64,000 bases of DNA from Pestalotiopsis fici W106-1 (Eukaryota; Ascomycota; Sordariomycetes; Amphisphaeriales; Sporocadaceae): assembly GCF_000516985.1 (NCBI RefSeq), contig NW_006917096.1:543606-607605 (forward strand), read 5' to 3'. Below the pieces are notes generated by a model. That model saw only the letters and a program-made list of their open reading frames with translations, searched no databases and had not been told where the DNA came from. Shown piece by piece: positions 12,105 to 23,698 of the stretch. How positions within the stretch are numbered: the stretch's first letter is position 1; each line of letters opens with the position of its first letter. The position numbers were made by a program, and so were the translations under genes.

Positions 12105-13726
12105 TCAAACAGTGGTGGGCTTGGTCTCGTGTCCAGCCTCTTCCAGGACAGCCGTCGGCGCAACGTCCTCGACGGTCTCGTCGCTGAACTTGAGATCCTC
12201 CTCGAGCGGGATCGTGTCGGTAATTCGGATAAAGACAATGGGACCTGCAATCAAGAGAGCGCCGGCGCAAACACCCCACTAGAGAAACAAACAGTAATTA
12301 GCCTCTATTTATACTCGGTGTGGTGGTGGGGTTTCTTTTAATCTTGTGCAACGTGATGAAAACTTACTGTAGCACCAAACAGGGTGTTGTACTCGACTTT
12401 CAGGTTGTCGAGGCGCCAAAAGACGGCAGCACCGGCACTCTGGATACCCTTGTAGAATCCAGCCAGGTTGGAAAGTCGGCGGCCAGAGTTGGAGAGGGCA
12501 CCCATGTACCAGTAGATGCACGTCTGCCAGGCGGCGTCGTAGAATCCGTAAAACATGTACAGGAACATGGGGGCGACGAAGCCCTTGCCACCGCCATTGT
12601 CCCAGTCCAACAGGTGGTTGTCCTGGTACTCCTGGGTGCTGCTGACCTCGCGGCTGACTTGCTGCTTCTGCCAGGCCCATCCGCCACCCCAGATGATAAA
12701 GGTGAGGGCAAAGAGGACGACCAGAGATGCCTTTGCGCGCACGGAACGGCTAAGCTTGGGGTAGTCGAGAGCATAGCCAAAGATGACGGCGCCAAAGATC
12801 TGGGCCAGCCAGTACAGCAGGTTGTTGAGCGAGGCACCACGGGCGTTGAAGTGGGCTCCGTTGATGCCGTTCTGCTGGTAGGTGTAGAAGATGTTGGAGG
12901 CAAAGAACATGGGGAACAGCAAAACGATCCAGGGGTCGCTCGTAATGGTCTCCCAGAGGCCGATGAACTCGGAGGACCAAGACGGGCTCTTCATGACGAC
13001 AACGTGGGAGCCGTCCTCGCGCTGCACCTTGTCGGCATCGCAAAGGAAGAGCGCAAGCACGGCGCCGACGAGCATGAGAACGATGAAGCCGTAAAAAGTG
13101 CCATCGGTTGCGTCGCCGCCCGTGTTGTTGATGTTCTGGCCGAGGGGAATCAGAGCGCCGATGACTGCTCCGAGGTTGAAGATGATCCAGAACCAACTAA
13201 TGTAGCGACCCTTTGCGTGCTCGGGGGGATAGGCCATCATGATGGCGCCCTGTCCGCACCAAAGAAGACTGGCGCAGAAACCCAGGAAACTACCGGCAAA
13301 GATGACGTATCCCATGTTGGATGTGTGCTTGTAGCAAAGGATACTTCCAGCATAGACCGAGTATCCCAGTCCTCCGAGGGCGAGGGTCACGCGGAGACCC
13401 AGCCTGTTGGCGAAAGTACCAGAGAAGAAACCAATGACGGCAAAGACAGAGTAGAGGGCGACGGAGGCGTTGGTCTGGGCCGTGGTGTCCTTGAGACCGG
13501 CACCACCCAGACCGGTCAGGGCATTGTACATTCCGGGGCACAGGAAGCAGACCATGGCGACCATGAAGAGCTGCACTTTGGGCGACGCGTACCAAAGCTC
13601 CCGCTTGCCGACCTTGAAGCCTTTGTACATCCATCCTGCCGGGCGCTGAATAGGCTCAACGGATGCATGTGTTTCTGAGCCCGAGACGGTCGTGGTCCCA
13701 AGGTCTGCCTTGGTTTCTTCGGCCAT
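12105..13726 (-). CDS. UNC93-like (DUF895) major facilitator-type membrane protein (2 exons)
   Basis: Exons on the minus strand, 13726-12368 and 12278-12105, with an 89-bp intron (GTAAGT...CTCTAG, phase 0), give 510 residues. The second exon supplies the last membrane segment (WGVCAGALLIAGPIVFIRI) and an acidic tail ending HETKPTTV. I count about 11-12 hydrophobic segments. Family text includes PKVQLFMVAMVCFLCPGMYNA, NRLGLRVTLALGGLGYSVYA, GFCASLLWCGQGAIMMAYP and GRYISWFWIIFNLGAVIG. This is the layout of fungal DUF895/UNC-93-like transporters of the MFS fold. Substrate is unknown, and a plasma-membrane or vacuolar location is inference. Ignoring the intron would truncate the last helix. Long open frames on the opposite strand (12320-13678) are codon-bias shadows. 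Confidence 0.93.
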
Positions 13727-15625
13727 GATGAAAGTGTTTTCTTTCTTTCCTTTTCCTTCCCTTGGTGGTGAGATGCCGAAGGCTGAGGTTGTGCTAGGAA
13801 GAAAATGAGGTGGCTGCCTTGCTGTGTAAAAGAAATATGGTCAGCATTCAGGCTTTGTAAAGTTGCTGCTGCTGCTGATAGAACAGTAGCATGTGGGCAG
13901 GTCGCCACATGATAAAGGACTGGGGACTGTCGAAGGGCCGGAGGGGTAAAAAGATCCCTGGACCCTGAAAGGAAGAGAGGAATATGCAGGCAATCAATGC
14001 TGCAGCAGTAGCTTGTTGCTTGGTAGCTTAGGTAGGTGCCAAAAAGTGTGTGGGTGGTGGTACAGGTGGAATGCAGGGAAAAGGAAAGAAGGAAATCAGT
14101 GAGAGGTTGGACCAATGCAAGGGTGGTGCGCATCAATGTAATGCAAAACAAATGCAATTGGATGCAATCCGCCGGATCATTTATTCCAACTTACACAAAG
14201 CTCTGTACGAGGCCCGAGGTCGAGGGTCAAGTTTTCGAAAAGGTCGAAAAAAGGACGACAAGGCGGACCTGGGAATAGGCAAACAATCCAAGGAGAGGTT
14301 GTTGCGGCGGGTCAGGACGTTTTTTTGTATACCTTGGTAGTATGCAAGCTGCCGAACAGACAACTAAATCGTCCAAGCTTCGACCGGAAGATGCCACAAG
14401 GCAGAATGGTTTAAGAAAGGGAAAAGGAAAGAAAACCAGAGGCACCCGATTCCAAGGGAAATGCGAAATGCGGGATCGTGTCGATTTTAAGAATCAAACC
14501 AAACGAACCATGCGATTGATTGTCGATCAGGGATGCGCCGGCGTGGGTGGAGCCGGGGGGGCCTGGCCGTTTCTTCAAAAGCGGTTCTGTCCTTTGCTGA
14601 TCTGTACTACAAACCCAGAAGCTAGGTAAGGTAGTAAATGGTAGCAGGGACGTGTGGAGTGTGGTGTACAGGGCAGGCGGAGGCGCAGAACAGACTGGAC
14701 CTTTTTTTGTCTGCTTATGTTTTGCTTGTCAAAAAAATGTTTTATTACCGATGAGATAAGTAGGGAAATTGACAAGCATGGGAACGGGGAACGGGAACGC
14801 AGGACGGGGGGTCCGAGACCTTGTATGCTGTTGATATCTTGCTGCTGGGGTGGATTTTTTCTTTCTTTCTTTCTTCTTAAACAGGGCGGGATGCAAAGTG
14901 GTAGCAGCAATGTCCGGGTTGTACCACACAGTTGGAAAGAACCATAAGAAGATCAATTGATTGGTGAATTGTCCCGGCCTATCAAGCGACTGACCTGATG
15001 TGGGATGATAATGGTGGAGAACATGGATGGGTTGTTGCTGCAGAGAATCTCAATCGTAGATAGTAGTCATGAGAAACGTGGTATGGACGAGATAGAAGTT
15101 GGTGATCAGGTGCGCGATACTACTACCAACTAGAGCCTCCTCGGGTAGGTAGGGTAATGTAGTATGCACCGCAACTATGGAGAACATGGAAGGACTACTA
15201 CTACTGCTACTGCTGCTGCTACAAGCACAAGCTACCTTGACCTAGCTGCTACCTGAGGGAATGATCAGGAGGAGGAGGAGAAGGAGGAGGTCAAGTAGGT
15301 AAAGTCAGCAAAAGTCAAGTACTACGTGACACCAGGTCAATCGGTGTGTCCAAAAAAAAAAAAAATGAAAGTCTGTAACCACTTGACAGCCACATGCCGC
15401 GTCGAGTCAAATGTAGTACATGTTGTCAGTCGAGCAAACCGACGGACGAAGAAAAGAGTCAATCAGTGGAGGAAGGCTTTCCGATCCGAGTAAAGTCTAA
15501 TCTGTCTGCTGGTGCCGAGGCGCATTGCAAGTTCACTGCCCTTTTTTCCTTTTCATTTACCCCCCTGGTCCGATACGAGAAGTGCACCAAAATCAAAATC
15601 GCTGGCAATAAAAGGAACCACTGAC

Positions 15626-15648
15626 TGATGATGATGATGATGATGATG
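15626..15648. repeat. GAT trinucleotide microsatellite
   Basis: Uninterrupted TGATGATG run of about 23 bases in non-coding DNA. Confidence 0.9.
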
Positions 15649-17279
15649 GGTTGGCTATACGAAAAGGCAAGAGGAGGGCTGTCCAAACAATCGATACTGT
15701 CAAAGGGGATTTTACAAGCATGGAGGCTAAGGGGAAAAAGTGATCACGAAACGACGTTGATCGACAGAAAGCCAAAAACTACACCAGCCGAGGCGGCGCA
15801 ACCGTAAGCTGCCCCAAGTGGGAGGTGGCGTTGCAAGCAGCCAATCTGCGCCCTCGGTAGATGGTATACAAGATGCTTAAACACGGCACACGGGGACAGT
15901 GGCTTAGGTAGCCGTGCTTTTTGTTCTATTTTGGTGCTTGACCAGTGAGCGACCGACTAACTGACTGAATGACTCCCTCAAGTAGCGGAATGTTGTGCGA
16001 ATCAGCAATTGAATGCGATCGAGTATTGGAGAGGATAACCATTGTGATTTGTATTTCAACAATCTTCCCATCTGTCTTACTTGCAAAGAAGTCGGCGGTG
16101 GATGATGGGCTCGTTTACCCAATTCAATCTTGCCCAAAAAATGTCCACCCAACGAGAAAAAGGAAACGAAGCAGGGATTGTCTCTTTTGCCTGCCGATAA
16201 GCAAAATGGCCGTACGTAGTGTACATGATATCCGTAGGAATCCCTGAGATCCGTGATTACCAGTCGGCCCGCAGGCTCTTTTCTGGTTGGCTTATTTGCT
16301 ACGTTATGCTAATGTAGCCAGGCAGGTATCGAGCTGTGCCAGTATCTCACTTCCCACTGCTACTTCTCCAGTGGCGACCAGGTCCTTGATTGGCTCGTCT
16401 GCTGGAGAAAAGCTGGGGTAGAAGCTGCGCTAAAGGTACCTCTTGTATCTTTTCTTTCCCATCCTTCTGGTATTTGGGTATCTAGTGCTTGTTCTGACAG
16501 CCTGCTGAAAGGCGGAGAGGGTATACCAATGTTGGATACGGTGAGACTTCCCCCAGACATGAATGCGGTAAGAGAAGGAACAAAAGAATCTTGGCACGTC
16601 GCGTGAGTGAACGAGCATGGAGAGAAAAAGAGACCGTTGAACTCCTAGCTCGGGTTGCTAACGTTGACCTTCTCAGATGACTTTTGATGCTCCAGGTCGG
16701 TCCCCTCAGTACCTAGCCGGGGGGGAGGGGCTGGCTACTATCTATTAGTGGACACGAGCTATCCTGGCATGTAACGTAACAAAGCTGACTGATTGATGGA
16801 GCGCGCGACGGGACCGATCGATTGGGGAGACTTTATGAGCGATTACCTACCTGGGCATTCCATACATTGTAATAGAATCAATCATCATGCAAATGAAACA
16901 ACTTTTGGGAATATCTTCATAGACAGGTAGATGGCTCTTGGGTGTACGTGAAAGGGATATTGGATCATGTAGCGTGCAATATCGTCACACTGGTAGGCTG
17001 GTGCGAGGGCTCGGGTCCTTTCGGTATCATTGCCAGCATTTGCCCATGATAGACGGTGGCATCTGGTTGCTACGTTCAATCAATCGATCAAACAACGTTT
17101 TGAAGAACCTCAGGGTCCAAATGCTAGTGGCGACGGACCAGTGGAGACAGACAACCTACCCAAGATATCGCGAGTCCATTCTATCAAATGGTAAGGTAGC
17201 TTTTCGCAAGAGCCAAACTGGATGGCCAAACGGGAGGCTACCTCATAACCGGACTAACCCTGCCGTCACTTCCAAGGTC

Positions 17280-17406
17280 GTGTGTGTGTGTGTGTGTGTG
17301 TGTGTGNNNNNNNNNNNNNNNNNNNNNNNNNNNNNNNNNNNNNNNNNNNNNNNNNNNNNNNNNNNNNNNNNNNNNNNNNNNNNNNNNNNNNNNNNNNNNN
17401 NNNNNN

Positions 17407-17437
<31 letters not shown>
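17280..17437. other. Assembly gap (100 N) inside a TG microsatellite
   Basis: Positions 17307-17406 are N. Both flanks are pure TG runs, and both begin with the same TCGTGTGTG string (17278- and 17407-). One hundred N is a conventional placeholder for a gap of unknown size, so the true length is not given by the sequence. Confidence 0.95.
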
Positions 17438-18618
17438 GCCATTGACTTTCAACAACCTCCTTTTTCATTTTCAGCATTCCGCCCAGTAGACATAATCATT
17501 CAACCCCAAAATCGATTCCTGCCAAAATAATCAAGTGGATGAAATTGACATTTATTTCCCCATCTTTTCTTTTGAACTATTCTTCTTTCATTTGGCCAGA
17601 ATCATGCATCGCAAGGGACTGGATAGAGGTTGCACCAGGTACACTTTTCCGGACAAGTCATATTCTCCTTCAAAACAGCCTAAAAGTGTTCGCGGCCGAG
17701 AAAAAGTAATCATATCTAGACAGCAGCCTCACCTTCAGTTTTTCCCATTTGTGACGACTTATATAGTCTGCTTCATATTTCGCCATCCACAAGTCAAGGA
17801 CTAGTCTATAATCTGCACATCATGATGCGACTTATGCATCTCATGCCGTTTCCAAGAGGAGCAGACAAGACCAAGAGATGCGGACTGGACGTGATAGGAA
17901 GCCAATGACATTGAAGGTCTCGATCTAGACAAGGTATCGGATAAATTCACAAGAGCATCATCTTTAGGTTATCACTTCCCGGGGAGGCATCAAACTTTGG
18001 TTTTTGGCACATGGGCATTCTTTTCCTTTCCTATTTGGATTCCTGTTCCTGCCACGTAGCTGGATGGTATTTTCTGATCATTATGCCCATTATACAATGA
18101 TTGCACAGTGTCCCGCTAGAGCCCAATACCAAAATGTACCGTTGAGTCCAGTAACCTGATGTCTCATATACGCCATAGCAATCAGCCTGTCTCAAACCCA
18201 GGACCCAGCCCCGATAAACTCCTTTTTGTTTTTACCATGTTAAGCGAACAACACAAGCAAGAAACCTCAAAGGGTTCTTGCTGCCCCTTGGAGGGCTTGC
18301 GTACCACCGGTACGAAAAACATTTGTGCAGGAAATCTCTTGCACAGTCGCATGTGCCCGCCGCAAGAACGCGTCAAGTCAAGATATAAAATAAAAGCTTG
18401 CCTGTTGTAGCTGGCTCATCATACTCATAAAAAGAAGAAGAATAAAATAAACAACAGTAGGGGTATCGGTAGATGATGCAAAAATGTAAACAAGTTAAAA
18501 CACTGGCTTGAAAGCGTGGAATCAGGAACTTGCGGCGGGCAGTTGTGTCGTGTGTCGTGCTTTGGTTTTGTTTTTTTGTTTCGGCGCTGCACCTGGCTGG
18601 TGCAAATCCTCTGTGGCA

Positions 18619-21600
18619 CTAAACTGCCACAGTTGAAGTGTTGTTGTGGTGTCCGCGGTCTCGCGATATCCATGAGAAACCAGTCTTCTGGCCCGGGGTA
18701 GGCGTTGCCAAGGGACCTTCTACTGGTGTACGGGGAATCGTTTCACGCGGCTCGAGCAGTAGACTCTTGCGGTAATAGTTGACCTGCACATTGTTTTCCT
18801 GGTCTGCCTCCTTGACGCGCACAATTTGTGCTTGGAACCATTCTTGCAAGTCGGCGACCTCTGTGAACCGGTACGGGATCTGGAAACGTTGCAGCTCGCC
18901 AATGATCTTGGCTGTGCGGGTGTGCTTGTCAAAGTTGACAACAGTCAGCCCGTTCTCCTCGGCGTTTGAGCCTGGCAACTGCTTGGTTGCTGGATTGCCG
19001 ATATCGACAAAAGTCAGATCTGTCAAGAACATTCCGAGAAAGGGTAGGCATGGCGGAACGTGGCCCTGAAGACGTGCTCGGAGCACCTTGTTATTGTTGG
19101 ATGGCTCAACAATGGCTTGAAGCGTCTTGAGCATCTCACGGCGCTTCGGGCTCACATATTCCCAGGTTTTTCGCAGTCTGTTGATGATGGAGCTGTTGAG
19201 GCTGCAAATAATCGCCATCAATCCGTCATAATTGTTGAGTTGCAAGCATTGGTGTGCAATCTTGATCCATTGCTTGATCACCGCGGCTCTCTTCTTGACA
19301 TCTGGGTACTGCAGAATCGTATCTGCAACCAGATTTGAGATATCAGTCGAAAGTCCGGACATGGCCTTGACATTGGGCGAATCAACGCCGCCCTTCTTCA
19401 TCCACTGGGATCCCAGCAGCTCTTCTGGGAGTATAGAGCAGAAGATGTTCATCTGCTTTAGTGTCAACTGGCGTGCAACCTCCAGGGGCTCAAAGTCGAG
19501 CACCGATGGCAAGCTGCCACCCAACTTCCAGTTTTGAAGTATGTGTTGTTGGCTTTTTGTCAGCGACGGGTTGGGTAGCGGCGTATCAGAGGGCACGTAT
19601 TGCGAAATCGAGGTACTGGTCTTGCCCATGGAGGAGACCAGTCTCGGGACTAGGGGGCCGTCGGTAGACGAGACTCTGTCGACGAGTGCCAACAACCGCT
19701 TCCCGGCAGAAGGCAGTAACGAGCTGAGCTTGAAGTCGGCAAAATGACGAATGACGGGCAAAGCTTCATTGTCCGTTTCCTCGCGCCAGTGTGATTCAAG
19801 CCACCCCTTGATGACATTGTACACCCTCAGGCGAACGGGACTGGCCATGTGTGGCGCCTCGCCCACGTAGTCAAAGCGGTCGATCAGCGCTTCGGCAAGC
19901 TTACGCGGTGAACAGAACAGTCTGAATGTGAGATAGAATGCAGACACGAAAATGGCATCTGGCGTAGATTCGTGGGTGGTGAGACGTTCAACCAGAGCGG
20001 GCAACGAACCACCCGTGACCTGGCCTTCCTTGTTGAACATAAGCTCGTGAGCATATGTCTTTTCGAGTAATCTAGACTCGACATCGTCTGACTCTTCTAC
20101 TGTATCGCATGCACCGGTGGCATCCAAATCTGGTAGCGATGGTCGGCTCTTCAAATCCGGCGTGTCAACTCGAGTGGATACCTGAGAAGCGAGACTTGTC
20201 TCCGAGTCCCTGCTGAGGTAGGTGCTGTTGGTCCCCGAGCTCGATGCAGTCGAAAGCTCCGAGCGGAATGATCCATGATATTCACTGTCATGAGAGGCCT
20301 CGGTGGTTGGGCTGTACGACTCTTCAGGCGGTAGGGTGGTAGTCAGCCTAGGAAGTGGGGGAAGTCGAGCCCGCGATGAAGCTACAGACGAGGCAACACT
20401 CGACATGGCATCATCCGTGGCTACGGACTGAGACCGCGACGAAGGACGAGAGTCGTTTACTGACTCCGTCGTCTCGGCATCGTCGGAAGTACCCGGAACT
20501 CTGGGCAAAGGCTTCTCCATGGACATGTGTAGTGGTCGCACAGATCCGGAGCGTCCATTTGTACTCCCTGACTCGCGTGCGCGTCTCTCAGGAGTGCCTG
20601 GGCGGCTTTCAGCAACTTTATCGAAGACGTCCAGGTCGATGCCGAGTCCGGTGTCCTCAGTCTCAAATTCGAAGTCGCCAATCCTTTCAATGACCCAGTT
20701 AGTCTTCTCCACGCATCCACCAGCAGCTTGAACACAACCCATGGCAGCCGACAAGAGGTGGCCGTTGTCCTGCAGCATAATCACATCCTCGGCCTCGGTT
20801 TCAGTGCTGGTGAGGATGTCGCGCGCCGAGTATACTAGCTCGCGGATGCGGTCATACATGAGGGCCCGTGCTTGGTCCAGAGATTCGGAACCAAATGGGT
20901 TGTGCCTGCAAACGGTATCGACGACGGCAAGAAGATCTCCTCCCAAGACAGCCGATTGTTTGATGGCCAATGCCAACTCTGCGCGAGACTGAGACTGCAG
21001 TTGTAAACGGCCGATGAATGAACCAAGATAAGAGAGCAAGGTGTCGTGACTGGAGCTCAAGCGTGTTGAAACCAAGTTTTGTGGTTGAGACATTGATGAT
21101 GGGCCGACTAGAGATACCCTGTGTGATATACTTGCTGACAGCCGATTTCCCCGGGCGTAATTGACCTGGGAGAGACGTTGACCCGTCGTGTTTGTTGGCG
21201 AGTAAACGGAGGACAAACGCTTGTTAGCTGGTGCGTTTGCTTGTGTACCATCGGTTGATTGCGTCTCCACCACGTCGGTAGTGGTTACTTCTGGAACACC
21301 TCGGGAAGCTGCATGCTGGTCGGCTTCCGGGCCTTGGTCGAAATTCGTCGAGTCGGCGGGAGGTGTGGGTGGAATAATTGACTCTTCCATCACGGTGGCC
21401 ATGACCGTTACTGTTGGCGGCGCGCGAAGTTGCCTGTCTTCTTCTAGGAGATCTAGAAATCGTACTCCTTTTACGATAATTTTAAAGGCTTTGAGGATCA
21501 TGACATCAATGATATCGTTGATTTCCTCGGTCAGAAGCTGAGAGGACCTGAGGGCTTCCTGTAGCCTCTTGGCCGTCTTGACTAAAGAAGAGAGCTCGGA

Positions 21601-22298
21601 TAGTAGTGATTTCCGGCCTCTTCTAAGATTGTCATTGCGTTGAATGGTTGGAGCGTCTCTTGTTAAGCAGTGTGTGCATTCCTATGTGGATTGTTAATAT
21701 TCACATATAGAATGACTCGAAATTGGAACCTGGACCATCATACCAAGAGATATCGGACGCCAGCTATGATACCTTTCATGAACTCTTGGTTGCTGAAGAT
21801 ATCACGCTCATTCGTCATTGTGCTCCGCAGCAAATCCCAAAAGTTTAGTAGTGCCTGCAAGAGATTTCGCATTTCTTCCGGGTCATATGCCTCACAGTAG
21901 TTTGTCGGCAGCCAACCCCGAGCGCCAGAGGCCAGCAGTGTTCCGTCGGCCCATCCATTCGTGTGTATCGAGTGGACAAGGACGACATCGCCTTCGTCGA
22001 GTGGCAAGGTAACAGTAGAATCTGATGCAGCGTAACTTGGGTGAAATGGATAGAATGCTCTCAAGAAATTGTGAAAGACTGGAGGTGGTGGTGCTGAGGT
22101 GCTCGGCAACGTGCTAATGTCTTCCTGTGAGCCATTGGGTGTTGACGGTGGTGTTATATGCGACGGCGACTGTGAATTCGAAGACGAAGATCCATTCCCC
22201 CAAGCCTCGGCTTGCTCTTTCGCATTATCTGACCGGCCCTTGTGAATTGCAAGGGGCGCAACCTGTAAGCTGTCGCGCATGGACTGGTCGTCAAGCAT
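18619..22298 (-). CDS. CDC25: Cdc25/SOS-type Ras guanine-nucleotide exchange factor with SH3 domain (2+ exons)
   Basis: Minus-strand exons 22298-21744 and 21681-18619, with a 62-bp intron (GTATGA...CACATAG, phase 0), give 1205 residues from the first in-frame ATG. Domain order: SH3 at about 81-138 (AFYPFHPSYAASDSTVTLPL, GWADGTLL, GWLPTNYCE), a long Ser/Thr-rich disordered middle, RasGEF_N at about 733-840 (GGSLPALVERLTTHESTPDA, FRLFCSPRKLAEALIDRFD) and the catalytic RasGEF domain at about 913-1155. Catalytic-domain text includes EVARQLTLKQMNIFCSI, LLGSQW, IAHQCLQLNNYDGLMAIICS and VPPCLPFLGMFLTDLTFVDIG. It should load Ras with GTP and so feed cAMP/MAPK signalling. The frame stays open about 120 bp upstream of the ATG without another ATG (stop at 22419-22421), so an additional upstream exon is possible. 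The first 30 codons upstream contain a possible acceptor (CCTCCAG). The symbol refers to the yeast Ras-GEF, not the phosphatase. Confidence 0.92.
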
Positions 22299-22721
22299 TA
22301 TGAATGCTGCGGAAGTCCGCGGTCGCAAACCATGAGTGATTACTGGAGGTATAGACGATAAGGTTCGAAATCGATCCCCGGCGGACAATGTCCACCACTT
22401 GCGCGCGAGTCCGCCGTATTATAATTCGTACCAGAGCCTCTTCTGCTTCAATATTGACCTTTAGCTGTTAGACAACGACGACAGCAATAAAGGCCAGTCG
22501 GGTTAAAAAGTCGAAAAGAAAACAAGAAAGAAGTCTATTGTGCACTGCTGCTGTTTCTGATGTTGAGAGTAGTGTCAGTCGTGGTAATTCGGCGCAACGA
22601 GGGTGTGCGTATGTGTGAGTGTTTGTTGACGGCTACAAATCGCGAATCGATAGTATGAGGTGTAATGGAATGAAGGGAGACCAGACGGGAGGTAGTGACG
22701 AAGTAGAAGGATTAAGTCTTT

Positions 22722-22755
22722 TAGGTAAGTAAGGTAAGGTAGGTAAGGTAAGGTA
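22722..22755. repeat. GGTAAG-type tandem repeat
   Basis: Imperfect tandem array of AGGTAAGT/AAGGT units about 430 bp upstream of the Ras-GEF start. Similar units recur in neighbouring intergenic DNA. Confidence 0.8.
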
Positions 22756-23492
22756 CATAGGGTGGGTTGGTAGAGGGTCCGATGTGGAATGTCAAGGTTC
22801 TCCGGTCTTGCGCCCTCGCTCGAGGGGGTACGTATCGAAGTACATGGACTCTGGACCTGAACCAGGGAATGTCCTTGACGCAGAAGTTTTGGGCTTTCAG
22901 TCAACCATGAACCAACCCATGCAATCTGAACTGAACCCAGAGGAGACACCAGACCGGGCCTTTAGCCGTACGAGGGAGGGTATGTCTCCATAGTGTAGTT
23001 ACAAGGGGGGGGGGCGTAGGAGAAAAAAAAAAGACAAAAAGAGAGAGCTGCTGCTGGAAAGTTGCGTACCTCGATATATACTTTTGATGGCTTCGACAAG
23101 TCAGCTCGTGACTTCTTTTGGCCCAACGCCTTCTCCTGTTGGGGAGGGAAAATCTTATTAAGAAATGCGCACGAGGAAACCAAATCCAAGATTACGCACA
23201 CAGGCAAGAGAAAAAATGAGAAAGGAGAGCTGTATGAATTGGGTAAGGAGAGGTAGAAAAGCCGGGTTACAAGTTGCAGACCGTTACTCTCCAAGCAGAT
23301 AGCTCGAGCTATTAGCCTGAGACTACTAGAGGCTAGGGGAGGGCGGGAGCAATGAGGGTGGCGTTGGTCTGGATGGAAGACGCGATCCCGCCAGTCCGTT
23401 GGGTCTTGTAAATGCGGCTGTGGGAATCGTTGCGAACAAAAAAAAAAAGTAGTGCAACCGTTGATTAATGGTGCGTTTCAATTGCTCGGTAT

Positions 23493-23517
23493 TGGTGGTG
23501 GTGGTGGTGGTGGTGGT
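23493..23517. repeat. GGT trinucleotide microsatellite
   Basis: Uninterrupted TGG run of about 25 bases in non-coding DNA. Confidence 0.9.
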
Positions 23518-23678
23518 ATGAAGAGGTTAGGTAAGTAGTAGGTAGGTTGTGAAACTTTTGTAGATGGATGGATTTTTGTGGTTCCCAACTTTTTGCTCTC
23601 TGTTGCTGCCAAAGTTGACAACGGAGCAGCCAGTGAGTGGATGGATGGATTCCCGTCTCTCTTTCTCGGGAGGCCTGA

Positions 23679-23698
23679 GGTAGGTAGGTAGGTAGGTA
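23679..23698. repeat. GGTA tetranucleotide microsatellite
   Basis: Five tandem GGTA units, followed by further single GGTA copies to about 23725. Confidence 0.9.

Larger units (their letters stand above)
13727..18618. other. Long intergenic region with simple repeats and an assembly gap
   Basis: It separates two minus-strand genes. It contains CT/GA-rich and A-rich strings, CTG/CTA trinucleotide patches (about 15195-15225), a GAT repeat and the N gap. None of the short frames carries a recognisable domain or a convincing splice pattern. The first about 1 kb upstream of 13726 is the likely promoter of the UNC93-like gene. The last about 200 bp is the 3' region of the Ras-GEF gene. Confidence 0.5.

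Noticed and set aside
12320..13678. Plus-strand frame of 452 codons opposite the UNC93-like gene
   Set aside because: Antisense shadow; the minus strand has about a dozen membrane helices and a matching intron.
16938..17489. Frames running through the N gap
   Set aside because: They exist only because N codons do not stop; the flanks are TG repeats.
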